NCBI GenBank assembly: GCA_903862715.1
Contig: CAIOYY010000063.1
Location: 48,218-112,217, forward strand
Direction: 5' to 3'
Origin: an uncultured Alphaproteobacteria bacterium
GTDB lineage: Bacteria; Pseudomonadota; Alphaproteobacteria; Micropepsales; Micropepsaceae
Length of the DNA: 64,000 nucleotides
Below are positions 35,809 through 44,858 of this stretch, piece by piece. Position numbers and translations under genes: made by a program. A model generated the notes under the pieces. It saw only the letters and a program-made list of their open reading frames with translations, was not told the origin of the DNA and did no database searches. How positions within the stretch are numbered: the first letter of the stretch is position 1; the number at the start of each line of letters is the position of its first letter.

Positions 35809-36445
35809 GACCGGCCTCGAAATCCTCGAAGGCGAAATTTTCCGCGAACGCCGCGCGCAAACTCGCCGCGTTCAGGTCGGGGAGGAAAGGCAGGCGCCCG
35901 AGGCGCTTCACCTTTCCCATCTCCACGATGATCTGTTCCGAATCCGGCATGGCATCGCCGACGAACAGCACACCCAGAATGGCGATGCCGCGCGCGCGCA
36001 GCGCCTCGATCGAGAGGAGGGAATGATTGATCGTGCCAAGCTGCGTTCTGGCGCACAGCACCACGGGCGCGTTCCAGCGTGCGAAAAATTCGGCCTGCAG
36101 GAAATGCCGCGTGATCGGGACCAGAACCCCGCCTGCGCCCTCGATGATGAGCCGGCGGCCTTCGGCGATGTCTTCGGGCAGCGGAAATCCCGCGACATCG
36201 ATTGTGACACCGTCCAGTTCCGCCGCGCGATGCGGCGACAGGGGATGCGACAGAATATAACGCTCGCTTCGGAAATGATCGGGCGAAAGCTCCGTCCATT
36301 GCATCACGCGTCGCGTGTCGGTGCCGTCCGAAATGCCCGCCTGAATCGGTTTCCAGTAAATGCCGTCCAGCGCGAGCGTCAGCATCGCCGACACCACGGT
36401 TTTGCCGATGCCGGTATCGGTGCCGGTGACGATTAAAGGTTTCAT
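35798..36445 (-). CDS. bioD: Dethiobiotin synthetase
   Basis: A 215-residue ATP-dependent carboxylase closing the ureido ring of dethiobiotin. The P-loop is VTGTDTGIGKTVVSAML at the N-terminus; LIIEGAGGVLVPI near residue 105 is the switch region. The ATG at 36445 follows the bioF stop by 10 nt. The frame is open further upstream, but only over the bioF end. Confidence 0.94.
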   Translation of the reverse strand: MKPLIVTGTDTGIGKTVVSAMLTLALDGIYWKPIQAGISDGTDTRRVMQWTELSPDHFRSERYILSHPLSPHRAAELDGVTIDVAGFPLPEDIAEGRRLIIEGAGGVLVPITRHFLQAEFFARWNAPVVLCARTQLGTINHSLLSIEALRARGIAILGVLFVGDAMPDSEQIIVEMGKVKRLGRLPFLPDLNAASLRAAFAENFAFEDFEAGHGG

Positions 36446-36455
36446 GGCAGCGGTC

Positions 36456-37580
36456 TCATGCGCTACCGAGCGCCCGCCCCAGCGCATCGCTGAGCTCCGA
36501 GATATCCGTCTCGCTCTGCATCGCATTGATCGAGATGCGCAGGCGTGACGTGCCCATCGGCACCGTCGGTGGCCGTATCGCGCGCACGTCGAACCCGGCG
36601 TCCTGCAGCGCCGACGCGACTTTCAATGTGCGTTCTTCGCCGCCCAGCACCACCGGAATGATCTGGCTTCCGGCAAAGCGCAGCGCGTCGCCCGCGACCT
36701 CGCTTAAGGTCTGATGGGCGAAGTTTGCCCGCGCCAGCAATTGCGCGCGCCGCCAGGGCTCTTCGTCGATCAGTTCCAGCGCGCGGATCAGCGCCGCGGG
36801 CAGAAGCGGCGGCGACGCCGTCGCATACACAAAGGGCCGGGCCTTGTTGACGAGATAATCGACGATGAGTTCGGACGCAGAGACAAGCGCGCCCGAAACG
36901 CCAAGCGACTTGCCGCAGGTATGCACGCCGATAAGGCTCACATGCGTCAGTCCTTCGCACAACCCGCGCCCCGTCGCACCGAACACGCCCGTCGCATGGG
37001 CTTCATCGACGATCAGCGTGGCGTTGAATTCCTGCGCGAGGTCCGCCAGTTCCTTCAGCGGCGCAAAATCGCCGTCCATGCTGTAAACGCTCTCGACGGC
37101 GATCCATAATCCCTTTGCGCCGCGCGTGCGGGCACGCGCAAGATTGTCGCGAAACGCCGCCACATCATTGTGCGGAACCTTGAAGCGCGCCCCGACGCCC
37201 GCATGAATGCCTTCCTTCATGCTGGCATGGACGAATTCGTCGAAGATCACCGCGTCATGGCGGTCCGGCAGCGTCGAGAACAGCGCGAGATTGGCAAGAT
37301 AACCGCTGCCGAAATAAAGCGCCTTCGGGGATTGGAAGAATTCCGCTGCGCGCTCCTCCAGAAGCGCATGCAGCGGATGATGCCCGCGCAACAGCCGCGA
37401 TCCGCCCGCGCCGACGACGCCATATTCGTCGAGCGCCGCTTTCGCCGCCTCGCGCAAGGCAGGATGCGCGGCAAGGCCCAGATAATCGTTCGACGTGAAA
37501 TCGCGGCCCGACGCGGTCTTCAGCGCGCGGTAGCTATGTGCCTGCCGAAGCCGTTCGATCTCGGCTTTAAGCCGTTCCAT
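36456..37580 (-). CDS. bioF: 8-amino-7-oxononanoate synthase
   Basis: A 374-residue PLP alpha-oxoamine synthase condensing pimeloyl-ACP (or CoA) with alanine. Its landmarks are SNDYLGLAAHPALREAA, then YGVVGAGGSRLLRGHHPLH, IVDEAHATGVFGATGRG, and the PLP lysine in HTCGKSLGVSGALV. It starts 12 nt after the bioB stop. Standard length and all key residues are present. Confidence 0.96.
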   Translation of the reverse strand: MERLKAEIERLRQAHSYRALKTASGRDFTSNDYLGLAAHPALREAAKAALDEYGVVGAGGSRLLRGHHPLHALLEERAAEFFQSPKALYFGSGYLANLALFSTLPDRHDAVIFDEFVHASMKEGIHAGVGARFKVPHNDVAAFRDNLARARTRGAKGLWIAVESVYSMDGDFAPLKELADLAQEFNATLIVDEAHATGVFGATGRGLCEGLTHVSLIGVHTCGKSLGVSGALVSASELIVDYLVNKARPFVYATASPPLLPAALIRALELIDEEPWRRAQLLARANFAHQTLSEVAGDALRFAGSQIIPVVLGGEERTLKVASALQDAGFDVRAIRPPTVPMGTSRLRISINAMQSETDISELSDALGRALGSA

Positions 37581-37592
37581 CGGCGCGCCGCA

Positions 37593-38570
37593 TCAGGCCG
37601 GCATGGGCACAAGGCCCAGTCGGTCCATCAGATGGCGGTCGCGGTCGCGGGCCGGGTTGGCGGTCGTCAGAAGCTGTGGGCCGTAGAAAATCGAATTCGC
37701 CCCGGCGAGGAAACACAACGCCTGTGTCTCGTCGCTCATCTCTTCGCGTCCGGCCGAAAGGCGCACCATGGATGCAGGCATCACAATGCGCGCGACCGCA
37801 ATGGTGCGCACGAAATCCAGCGGCGACAGCGTCTGTTCCTCGCTCAAGGGCGTGCCTTCCACCTGCACCAGCATGTTGATCGGTACGCTTTCCGGGTGCT
37901 GGGGCAAATTCGCCAGCGTCTCGATCATCCCGGCGCGATCGTTCAAATCCTCGCCCATGCCGACAATGCCGCCACAGCAGACGGAAATCCCCGCCTCGCG
38001 CACATGCGAAAGCGTGTCGAGCCGGTCCTGATAGGTACGCGTCGTGATGACCTCGCCGTAAAACTCCGGCGAGGTGTCGAGATTATGGTTGTAATAATCG
38101 AGGCCGGATTCTTTCAGCCGTTCCGCCTGCGCCGCGTTCAGCATGCCGAGCGTGACGCAGGTTTCCATGCCCATCGCCTTCACGCCTTCGACCATGGCGC
38201 AGACCTTGTCGAGGTCGCGGTCTTTCGGTGAACGCCAGGCCGCGCCCATGCAGAAGCGCGTCGCGCCGCCGTCCTTTGCGGCCTGCGCTTCCTTCAGCAC
38301 GGCGTCGACCGCCATCAATTTTTCGGCCTTCACGCCGGTTTCAAAATGCGCGCTTTGCGGGCAATAGGCGCAATCCTCGGGACAGCCGCCGGTCTTGATC
38401 GACAGAAGCGTCGAGACCTGTACCTCGCGCGCGTCGAAATATTTGCGGTGCAGCGTCTGCGCCCGGAACAGAAGTTCGGAGAAGGGAAGGGCGAACAGCG
38501 CCTCGATTTCGGCCCGTGTCCAGTCATGCCTTATGTCGGCATTTTCCCCTGCACTTACATGCACGTTCAT
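37593..38570 (-). CDS. bioB: Biotin synthase
   Basis: A 325-residue radical-SAM enzyme inserting sulfur into dethiobiotin. The radical cluster cysteines are 63, 67 and 70 ([16 protein letters not shown]). Downstream [14 protein letters not shown] and [13 protein letters not shown] are BioB signatures. The ATG at 38570 has GAGG six to seven bases upstream. It is the first gene of the operon bioB-bioF-bioD-bioA-ferritin-like. No bioC, bioH, bioW, bioI or bioZ is in the window, so the pimelate source is not visible here. Confidence 0.97.
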   Translation of the reverse strand: MNVHVSAGENADIRHDWTRAEIEALFALPFSELLFRAQTLHRKYFDAREVQVSTLLSIKTGGCPEDCAYCPQSAHFETGVKAEKLMAVDAVLKEAQAAKDGGATRFCMGAAWRSPKDRDLDKVCAMVEGVKAMGMETCVTLGMLNAAQAERLKESGLDYYNHNLDTSPEFYGEVITTRTYQDRLDTLSHVREAGISVCCGGIVGMGEDLNDRAGMIETLANLPQHPESVPINMLVQVEGTPLSEEQTLSPLDFVRTIAVARIVMPASMVRLSAGREEMSDETQALCFLAGANSIFYGPQLLTTANPARDRDRHLMDRLGLVPMPA

Positions 38571-38595
38571 AAGTCGCCTCGATTGACTTCGGCCC

Positions 38596-38625
38596 ACTAT
38601 CGCCACCTGCTAGCGTCGATTGCAA
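38596..38625 (-). promoter_or_regulatory. Candidate promoter of the biotin operon
   Basis: On the minus strand TTGCAA (38625-38620), an 18-nt spacer, then GATAGT (38601-38596). Transcription would start near 38588, giving a short leader before bioB. A BioR-type TTATCTATAA box was looked for and not found in this spacer. Confidence 0.4.
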
Positions 38626-38684
38626 GTCTCGCCTCCTGCGGCATGGCCGTCTCCGGCAAATGCCCTGTTTCGCAAGGAAAAACA

Positions 38685-39251
38685 GTGGGTTTCGAAATAA
38701 AAAGCGTGAAAATCGTCTATTCCGGCTGGGCGAGGTTCCGGACCGCCGAGGTGGCAACGCCCGGTGGCGACATCATCGAACGCGAGATCGAAGATCATGG
38801 CGAGGCCGCCGCCATTCTTCCCTATGATCCCGTGCGCAGAATCGCGATTCTCATCAGCCAGTTTCGTACGCCTGTCGCCTTCGCCTCCGGCGCAGGCGAA
38901 GTGGTCGAGGCGATTGCGGGCACCATCGACGACGGCAATCCCCTGGCGACCGCACGGCGCGAGGCGCTGGAGGAGGCGGGCCTCGAATTGTCCGACCTCG
39001 AACATGTCGGGACGCTCTGGACCGCGCCGGGAATCTCCACCGAACGCATGTCGCTGTTCCTCGCGCCCTTCAGCTCCGCACAGCGCGTGACGGAAGGCGG
39101 CGGTCTCGCCGCCGAACACGAAGCCATCACCGTGCATGAAGTCGCGCTCTCTACGCTGGCACAGGATGCCGATGAACGGCGCCTCACCGATCTCAAAACC
39201 TTCGCGCTGGTGCAGACGCTGCGCCTGAAGCGCCCGGATCTCTTCGTCTAG
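38685..39251 (+). CDS. NUDIX hydrolase, ADP-ribose/GDP-mannose pyrophosphatase-like
   Basis: A 188-residue nucleoside-diphosphate-sugar hydrolase of the NudK/NudF type. The NUDIX helix is AGTIDDGNPLATARREALEE followed by AGLEL; the RE and EE metal ligands are kept, but the first Glu of the consensus reads Asn. GISTERMSLFLAPF is the family's C-terminal motif. GTG at 38685 was chosen because AAGGA is 6 nt upstream; ATG 38643 in frame is an alternative. Divergent from bioB. Confidence 0.82.
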   Translation: MGFEIKSVKIVYSGWARFRTAEVATPGGDIIEREIEDHGEAAAILPYDPVRRIAILISQFRTPVAFASGAGEVVEAIAGTIDDGNPLATARREALEEAGLELSDLEHVGTLWTAPGISTERMSLFLAPFSSAQRVTEGGGLAAEHEAITVHEVALSTLAQDADERRLTDLKTFALVQTLRLKRPDLFV

Positions 39252-39340
39252 CGGCACTTGGCGCAACCGCGCGCATGTCCTAGGCTCTCTCCATAAACGG
39301 GGAGTTCCGGGGGCAGTGATCTCCCGCGAAAGGCGCGAGG

Positions 39341-40321
39341 ATGCGGTTTACGCGACGTGAATTGCTGACGGCCTCGAGCGGCGCGGGCCTTGCGCTGGCG
39401 TTGCCGCGCAGGTCGTACGCCGCTTCCGCCTATCCTGAGAAAAACATCACCTTCATCATTCCCTATGGTGCGGGTGGCGGATTCGATATTTTCGCGCGCG
39501 CCATCGCGCCCGCGATGGAAAAGCGCCTTCCGCATCCCGTGAATATCGTCCCGATGAACATCCCGACCGGCGGCGGCGGACGCGCAATGGCCCAGATGCA
39601 GCGCACGCGTCCCGATGGCTACATGATCGGCGTCTTTCCCATTCCCGGCGCGCTGATCCTGCAGGAAGAACAGGATGCCCGCGGCTTCAATCTCTATGAA
39701 TTCACCTGGCTCGGCAGCATCGGCCCCGGCGATACCTATGCCATCGGCGTGCGCGCGGATTCGCCCATCCGTTCCGTCGCCGACATGCAGGAATTATCGA
39801 AGACGCGTCAGGTCAGCTTCACCTGCACCGGCCCCGACGGCACCAGCTATATGGCGAGCGTCATCGCCTGCAATCTTCTCGGCATCAACGCCAAATACAT
39901 CACCGGCTATGCAGGCTCGAATGACTACATCGTGGCCGCCATGCGCGGCGACGGCGATGCGGTGATCGCCGCCAATACGTCGCTGCGCCGGTTTCAGGGT
40001 CCGGACGGCATCCGCATCATCGCGACGCTGGAGAAGGAATCGACGCTCCCCGGAATCCCGGACGCGACCGATCTTGGCCAACCGGATCTCGGCCTCATCA
40101 CCATTGAGCGCATGGTCGCCGGTCCTCCCGGTCTTCCCGCCGATCTGAAGGCCATCCTCACCAACGCCCTCGACGAGGCGGTGCGCGATCCCCACATCGC
40201 GGCCTGGGCGACCAGCATTGGAGTACCTTGGGCACCCAACCCGCCCGGCCGGGCCGATGCCATCTTCCGCGAACAGGCGGCCTTTTTCGAGCAATGGAAG
40301 GGTCTTCTGGTCGAAAGCTGA
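39341..40321 (+). CDS. TTT-family substrate-binding protein 1 (TctC-like)
   Basis: A 326-residue periplasmic binding protein of a tripartite tricarboxylate transporter. The leader has a twin-arginine start (RFTRRELLTASSG) and an AxA-type cleavage region near residue 28 (RRSYAAS). The mature part has ITFIIPYGAGGGFDIFAR, the TGPDGTSYMAS ligand loop and a final helical tail (FFEQWKGLLVES), as in TctC/BugT proteins. It binds carboxylated solutes. It stands 210 bp before the second TctC gene and may have its own transcript. Confidence 0.88.
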   Translation: MRFTRRELLTASSGAGLALALPRRSYAASAYPEKNITFIIPYGAGGGFDIFARAIAPAMEKRLPHPVNIVPMNIPTGGGGRAMAQMQRTRPDGYMIGVFPIPGALILQEEQDARGFNLYEFTWLGSIGPGDTYAIGVRADSPIRSVADMQELSKTRQVSFTCTGPDGTSYMASVIACNLLGINAKYITGYAGSNDYIVAAMRGDGDAVIAANTSLRRFQGPDGIRIIATLEKESTLPGIPDATDLGQPDLGLITIERMVAGPPGLPADLKAILTNALDEAVRDPHIAAWATSIGVPWAPNPPGRADAIFREQAAFFEQWKGLLVES

Positions 40322-40429
40322 CGCCTTCGGTTGTCACACGGGATTGTGCGCCGCACCTCCGCAGCACGGAGCGCGATTTTACAATCTCAGTCCGGGCTTT
40401 AGGTCACTTAAGTCCATCCGGGGCTTGGC

Positions 40430-40449
40430 ATTGCGCCCTTTGGTGCAAT
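40430..40449. promoter_or_regulatory. Operator-like inverted repeat before TctC 2
   Basis: ATTGCGCC (40430-40437) and GGTGCAAT (40442-40449) are inverted with one mismatch and a 4-nt centre. TTGGCA (40425-40430) at its edge could be a -35 element. It lies about 80 nt before the TctC 2 start, in a 210-bp gene-free spacer. Regulator unknown. Confidence 0.4.
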
Positions 40450-40531
40450 AGTTTCACCCCTTGAGATAAAAATCATGCCGCCGTTCCCGGAAGGGACGGC
40501 AGGACGCGATGACGACAGGGGCAGAAACGCA

Positions 40532-41521
40532 ATGAACAGATTATCACGCCGCGATTTCGTTGCGCTGTCGGGTGCTGCCGGTCTCACTTTGGCGGCGTCG
40601 GGCTGTTCGCGTGGCGTACAGGGTGAAGGCTTTCCTCAGCAGGACATCACCTTCATTATTCCGAACAATCCGGGCGGAAATTTCGATACCTTCGTGCGCG
40701 CTATCGTGCCCGCGATGGAACGCAATCTTCCGAACCAGGTGAACATCATTCCGCTGAACGTTGCGGCAGGCGGCGGCGGCAAGGGTCTCGCCGATCTCTA
40801 TCGTTCGCAGCCAGACGGCTACACCATCGGTGCGGTCAATATTCCGGGCGCCTTCACGCTGCAGGAAACAATGGGCGGCAACGCCTTCGAACTGCGTGAA
40901 ATGACCTGGCTCACGACGCTCGCACAGGGCGAAACCTACGCGATTGCGGTGAGGCCGGATTCGCCACTCCATACGGTCGATGATTTGCGCGCCCTGTCGC
41001 AGCAGCGCCCGGTGAAATTCGCTTCGACCGGTCCCGAAGGCACGTCCTATTCGGCCATACTTGTTTCGTCGCAGATCATGGGCGTCACGCCGCAGATCAT
41101 TACCGGTTACAGCGGCTCGGCCGATTACATTGTCGCGACGATGCGCGGCGACAGCGATTGCTGCCTCGCGACCGTATCGACGCTTCGAAGCTTCATCGAA
41201 GGCGGCACGATCCGCGTAATTGCGACCTTCGAGCCGCAAAGCACGATCCCGGGCATTCCCGATGCCACCTCGCTCGGTCTTCCCGAACTCAGCCAGATCA
41301 CGGTCGAGCGCATGGTCGCAGCGCCCCCGGGACTGCCCGATGACATCAAGGCCATTCTGAACAACGCCATCGCAGCGGCCGTGGCCGATCCGGAAGTCGT
41401 CGAGTGGGCCCGCAATGCAGGTCACCATTGGCTGCCGCAACCGGCGGGCAATGGCGAGGCGGTCATGACCGTGCAGTCGGCCTTTTTCGACAAGTGGAAA
41501 TCCCTGCTGATCGCCGGCTAA
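40532..41521 (+). CDS. TTT-family substrate-binding protein 2 (TctC-like)
   Basis: A 329-residue paralogue of the preceding TctC. The leader RLSRRDFVALSGAAGLTL contains a twin-arginine motif and ends in a possible lipobox (ASGC, Cys25), so this copy may be lipid-anchored. The mature part repeats the family motifs ITFIIPNNPGGNFDTF and STGPEGTSYSA. It lies 39 nt upstream of tctA and is the likely dedicated binding protein of that pair. Confidence 0.88.
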   Translation: MNRLSRRDFVALSGAAGLTLAASGCSRGVQGEGFPQQDITFIIPNNPGGNFDTFVRAIVPAMERNLPNQVNIIPLNVAAGGGGKGLADLYRSQPDGYTIGAVNIPGAFTLQETMGGNAFELREMTWLTTLAQGETYAIAVRPDSPLHTVDDLRALSQQRPVKFASTGPEGTSYSAILVSSQIMGVTPQIITGYSGSADYIVATMRGDSDCCLATVSTLRSFIEGGTIRVIATFEPQSTIPGIPDATSLGLPELSQITVERMVAAPPGLPDDIKAILNNAIAAAVADPEVVEWARNAGHHWLPQPAGNGEAVMTVQSAFFDKWKSLLIAG

Positions 41522-41560
41522 GCGCTCCGTCCCTTTTCTCCGAATTCGATAGGCAGTTTC

Positions 41561-43078
41561 ATGCTCGATCTATGGTTCACCGGGTTCCTTAGCCTTTTGG
41601 AGCCTCAGGTTCTCTTGTTCCTGATGCTTGGCATGATCATCGGCCTTTTCGTCGGCGTGTTGCCGGGTCTCGGCGGCACTACGGCGCTTGCGCTGCTGAC
41701 GCCGGTCACTTTTGGTCTGGAGCCGATTACCGCGCTCGCGCTCGCAGGCGGTGTCATGGGCGGCACGCCAATGGGCGGTGCCGTCACCGCCATTCTTCTC
41801 AACACGCCGGGGCAGACGGCCAATGCCGTTACCTGTCTTGATGGCTATCCGCTGGCGCAGCAGGGCAAGGCGGGCCTCGCCATTGGCGCGGCGGCCAGCG
41901 CCAATGCGCTCGGCGGCATTCTCGGCACCGTGTCGGTGCTCGTCATTCTGCCCATCGCAACCCAGATCGTCCTTCTGTTCGGTCCGCCGGAATTCTTTCT
42001 GATCGCGCTGCTCGGCCTCGCGCTCGTCGCCACGACCTCGCGCGGCAAGATGCTGCGCGCCCTTGTCACCGGCGCGCTCGGACTGATGATCGCCTCCATC
42101 GGTTATAACGCCGTCACTGGCACCGAACGCTTCACCATGGGCGTCGAATATCTGTGGGACGGCATTCACCTCGCGCCGGCCCTTGTGGGCCTTTTTGCGA
42201 TTGCCGAAATGATCAATCTCTCGATCAAGGGCGGCACGATCGCCAAGGTCGACGAAAATATGAAAATCGAGGGTCTCGGCGATGGCCTTCTCGAAACCTT
42301 CCGGCAATGGCCGACGGTGCTGCGCGGTTCGCTGATCGGCACGCTGGTCGGCGCGACGCCCGGCGTCGGCGTGACGGTCGCGTCGTTCCTTTCCTACAGC
42401 ATGACCGTTCAGGCCTCGAAAGATCCCGAATCCTTCGGCAAGGGCAACATCAAGGGCGTCATTGCCACGGAAGCGGCGATCAATGCCAAGGACGGCGCGG
42501 CGCTTATTCCGACCCTCGCTTTCGGCCTTCCTGGCGGGGCCGAAATGGCCGTGTTCCTGGGCCTTCTCGTGCTGCACGGCATGCAGCCGGGCCCGTTGAT
42601 GCTGATCAACAACCAGGTCGAAATCTACGGCCTCATCTGGGCGCTGACCGCGTCCTGCATCGTCGCTTCCTTCATCGGTCTTCTGCTCGCTCGGCCTCTG
42701 GCGAAGCTCACCTATGTCGATACGCAATTGCTGGCGCCGCTGATCATCGTGATCTCGCTGGTCGGCTCCTACGCCATCGATCTCACCATCGAGAATGTCG
42801 TTCTCAGCATGGTGTTTGGTCTTATCGGCTATCTGATGATCCGCTTCGATTATCCGCGCATCACGCTCGTCATCGCGCTGGTGCTCGGCGAAATCGCCGA
42901 ACGCAATTATCACCAGTCGATGCTGATCAGCGACGATAGCTGGTCCGTCTTCCTGACGCGCACGACCAGCCTCGTTCTCGTGATCGGCATCGTGTCTTCC
43001 TTCCTTTACCCGGTCCTCAGCTCGATGGTGCGAAAGCGCATTCGGGCACGCAAGGCGGCAATGGAGGTCCGGTCATGA
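41561..43078 (+). CDS. tctA: Tripartite tricarboxylate transporter large membrane subunit
   Basis: A 505-residue permease with about 11-12 hydrophobic helices. The two conserved family motifs are present: GLFVGVLPGLGGTTALAL near the N-terminus and GTLVGATPGVGVTVASFL near residue 265. LIPTLAFGLPGGAEMAVFLG follows. Works with TctB and a TctC protein to import carboxylates using an ion gradient. It overlaps tctB by four bases (ATGA). The order C-C-A-B differs from the classical C-B-A. Confidence 0.93.
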   Translation: MLDLWFTGFLSLLEPQVLLFLMLGMIIGLFVGVLPGLGGTTALALLTPVTFGLEPITALALAGGVMGGTPMGGAVTAILLNTPGQTANAVTCLDGYPLAQQGKAGLAIGAAASANALGGILGTVSVLVILPIATQIVLLFGPPEFFLIALLGLALVATTSRGKMLRALVTGALGLMIASIGYNAVTGTERFTMGVEYLWDGIHLAPALVGLFAIAEMINLSIKGGTIAKVDENMKIEGLGDGLLETFRQWPTVLRGSLIGTLVGATPGVGVTVASFLSYSMTVQASKDPESFGKGNIKGVIATEAAINAKDGAALIPTLAFGLPGGAEMAVFLGLLVLHGMQPGPLMLINNQVEIYGLIWALTASCIVASFIGLLLARPLAKLTYVDTQLLAPLIIVISLVGSYAIDLTIENVVLSMVFGLIGYLMIRFDYPRITLVIALVLGEIAERNYHQSMLISDDSWSVFLTRTTSLVLVIGIVSSFLYPVLSSMVRKRIRARKAAMEVRS

Positions 43079-43569
43079 ACGGCAAATTCCTCGGCACGCC
43101 CATCGTGTCCTATGTCCCCGCGCTGGTGATGCTGGTCATCACGGTGCTCTATCTCATGACAGCCTATACCTATGGCGAGGTCGCGCGGCTGCTTCCCGTC
43201 GCGGTGGGCTGGATTATGCTGGCCCTTCTCGCGCTCGATCTCGTATCGCGCACCAAAACGTCCATCGGCCTTGGTCTGATGCGCGTACTCAATCCGTCGG
43301 CGGAGGACGAAGACGCCGAAGAACGCCCGCCGCTCAAGACGCAGATGAGCGCCATCCTTTGGCCCGTCGCCTTTACGGCGGGATTGATGCTGGTCGGCGT
43401 TCTGATCTCCGTTCCGCTCTATGTGTTCCTGTCGATGCGGTTTCATGGCCGCTGGAGCTGGCTGTGGTCGGCCATTACCGCGCTGATCACGACCGTCTGC
43501 ATCTATCTCCTGTTTGATATCGCGCTGCAGGTGCGGCTCTATCCCGGAATGCTCTTAGAGAATCTCTGA
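43075..43569 (+). CDS. tctB: Tripartite tricarboxylate transporter small membrane subunit
   Basis: A 164-residue TctB-type subunit with four hydrophobic helices: two at the N-terminus (about 10-28 and 36-54) and two at the C-terminus (about 100-120 and 128-150). An acidic loop (NPSAEDEDAEERPP) separates the pairs. Coupled to tctA by ATGA overlap; the bicupin gene starts 3 nt after its stop, placing both in one operon. Confidence 0.85.
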   Translation: MNGKFLGTPIVSYVPALVMLVITVLYLMTAYTYGEVARLLPVAVGWIMLALLALDLVSRTKTSIGLGLMRVLNPSAEDEDAEERPPLKTQMSAILWPVAFTAGLMLVGVLISVPLYVFLSMRFHGRWSWLWSAITALITTVCIYLLFDIALQVRLYPGMLLENL

Positions 43570-43572
43570 CCC

Positions 43573-44790
43573 ATGCATGATATCGTTGGCCGCACCACGC
43601 ATTGGCACGAGCCCGACGGTGACACCCGCGCCGGGTTCGGAAAATTCGAGCGGCCGAAAACGCCTTATGATCTGTTCATGGAGGCGGAAGGCATTCCGGT
43701 TTTTCGCGGCATCGGCATCCGCCGTGTGCAGGATCTGCCGTTGCAGCCGTGGAAGCGTCTCGGCGGGCGCGGTACCTATATCCAGCTTTACGGCACCGAA
43801 GGAAAATGGGGCTGTTATCTTGTCGAGGTCCCGAGCGCAGGTGCGCTGAACGTCGAACATCATCTGTACGAAAAGCTCTGCTTCGTTGTCGAAGGACGCG
43901 GCTCGACCGAGGTCTGGCAGGAAGGCGGCAAGCGTCATATCTTCGAATGGCAGCCCGGCTCGCTGTTCTCGATTCCGGTGAATGCCTATCACCGCATCGT
44001 CAATGCGCGCTCCTCGCCGGCGCTCATTCTCTGCGGCACCACCGCGCCCAATCTGCTCAATCTCCTGAACAATGTCGGCGCCATCTTCGACAGCCCCTAT
44101 CAGTTTAACGACCGCTTCTCCGGCGCCGACGATTTCTACAAATACCGCGACGATGTTGAACCCGATCCCGTGCGTGGCCTTGCCATGCGCAAGACCAATT
44201 TCATCCCCGACATCGTTAATTGCGATCTGCCGCTCGACAATCGCCGCTCGCCCGGCTCGCGCCGCATCGAGCCCTCGATGACCGGCAACAATTTCTATCT
44301 CTGGATTGGCGAGCATCTGACCGGACGCTATTCAAAGGCGCATGCGCATTCGTCCTGCGTCATGCTGCTCTGCCTCAAGGGAAAGGGCTACACCTACACC
44401 TGGCCGGAAAAGTATGGCCCGCGTCCGTGGGAAAACGGTCATGGCGACAAGGTGATCCGTCAGGATTACGAACCGGTCGGCATGGTCTCCGCCGCGCCCG
44501 GCGGCGCCAACTGGTTTCATCAGCATTTCGGTGTGTCGCCGGGGGGCTTACGCCTCACCGCATGGTATGGGCCCAATCATCCGGCAAAAGACGACGGCCC
44601 GGCGGGTGAGAAGCTGATTGATTTCGGCGCCATCGACCTCGATGAAGGCGGCACCGCTGTTCCCTATTCCATGGAAGATCCGTTCATCCGCAAGGAATAT
44701 GAGGAAACGCTGAACCGCGAAGGCGCGGCCTCGCGCATGGACCCGGAATGGTACAAACCCGGCGTCAAAACCGGCACGGCTGGGGACTGA
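43573..44790 (+). CDS. Bicupin protein 1
   Basis: A 405-residue protein with two cupin barrels, reminiscent of gentisate-type dioxygenases. The first barrel has NVEHHLYEKLCFVVEGRG and a distal histidine region (VNAYHRIVN). The second has YSKAHAHSSCVMLLCLKGKG and WFHQHFGVS. Enough histidines are present for metal in each barrel. It is closely similar along its whole length to the protein at 45942 (for example RRVQDLP and WKRLGGRG in both). It starts 3 nt after tctB, so the imported substrate or its product is probably its ligand. Activity is unproven. Confidence 0.82.
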   Translation: MHDIVGRTTHWHEPDGDTRAGFGKFERPKTPYDLFMEAEGIPVFRGIGIRRVQDLPLQPWKRLGGRGTYIQLYGTEGKWGCYLVEVPSAGALNVEHHLYEKLCFVVEGRGSTEVWQEGGKRHIFEWQPGSLFSIPVNAYHRIVNARSSPALILCGTTAPNLLNLLNNVGAIFDSPYQFNDRFSGADDFYKYRDDVEPDPVRGLAMRKTNFIPDIVNCDLPLDNRRSPGSRRIEPSMTGNNFYLWIGEHLTGRYSKAHAHSSCVMLLCLKGKGYTYTWPEKYGPRPWENGHGDKVIRQDYEPVGMVSAAPGGANWFHQHFGVSPGGLRLTAWYGPNHPAKDDGPAGEKLIDFGAIDLDEGGTAVPYSMEDPFIRKEYEETLNREGAASRMDPEWYKPGVKTGTAGD

Positions 44791-44858
44791 GGGAGATTTT
44801 CGTCCTCTTTTAATTCCGCTCCTCCCACCCCACATTGGCGGGGAAGGAGAACCCTCCC

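Noticed and set aside
38571..38684. BioR operator before bioB
   Set aside because: TTATCTATAA or a close variant was not present in the divergent spacer.
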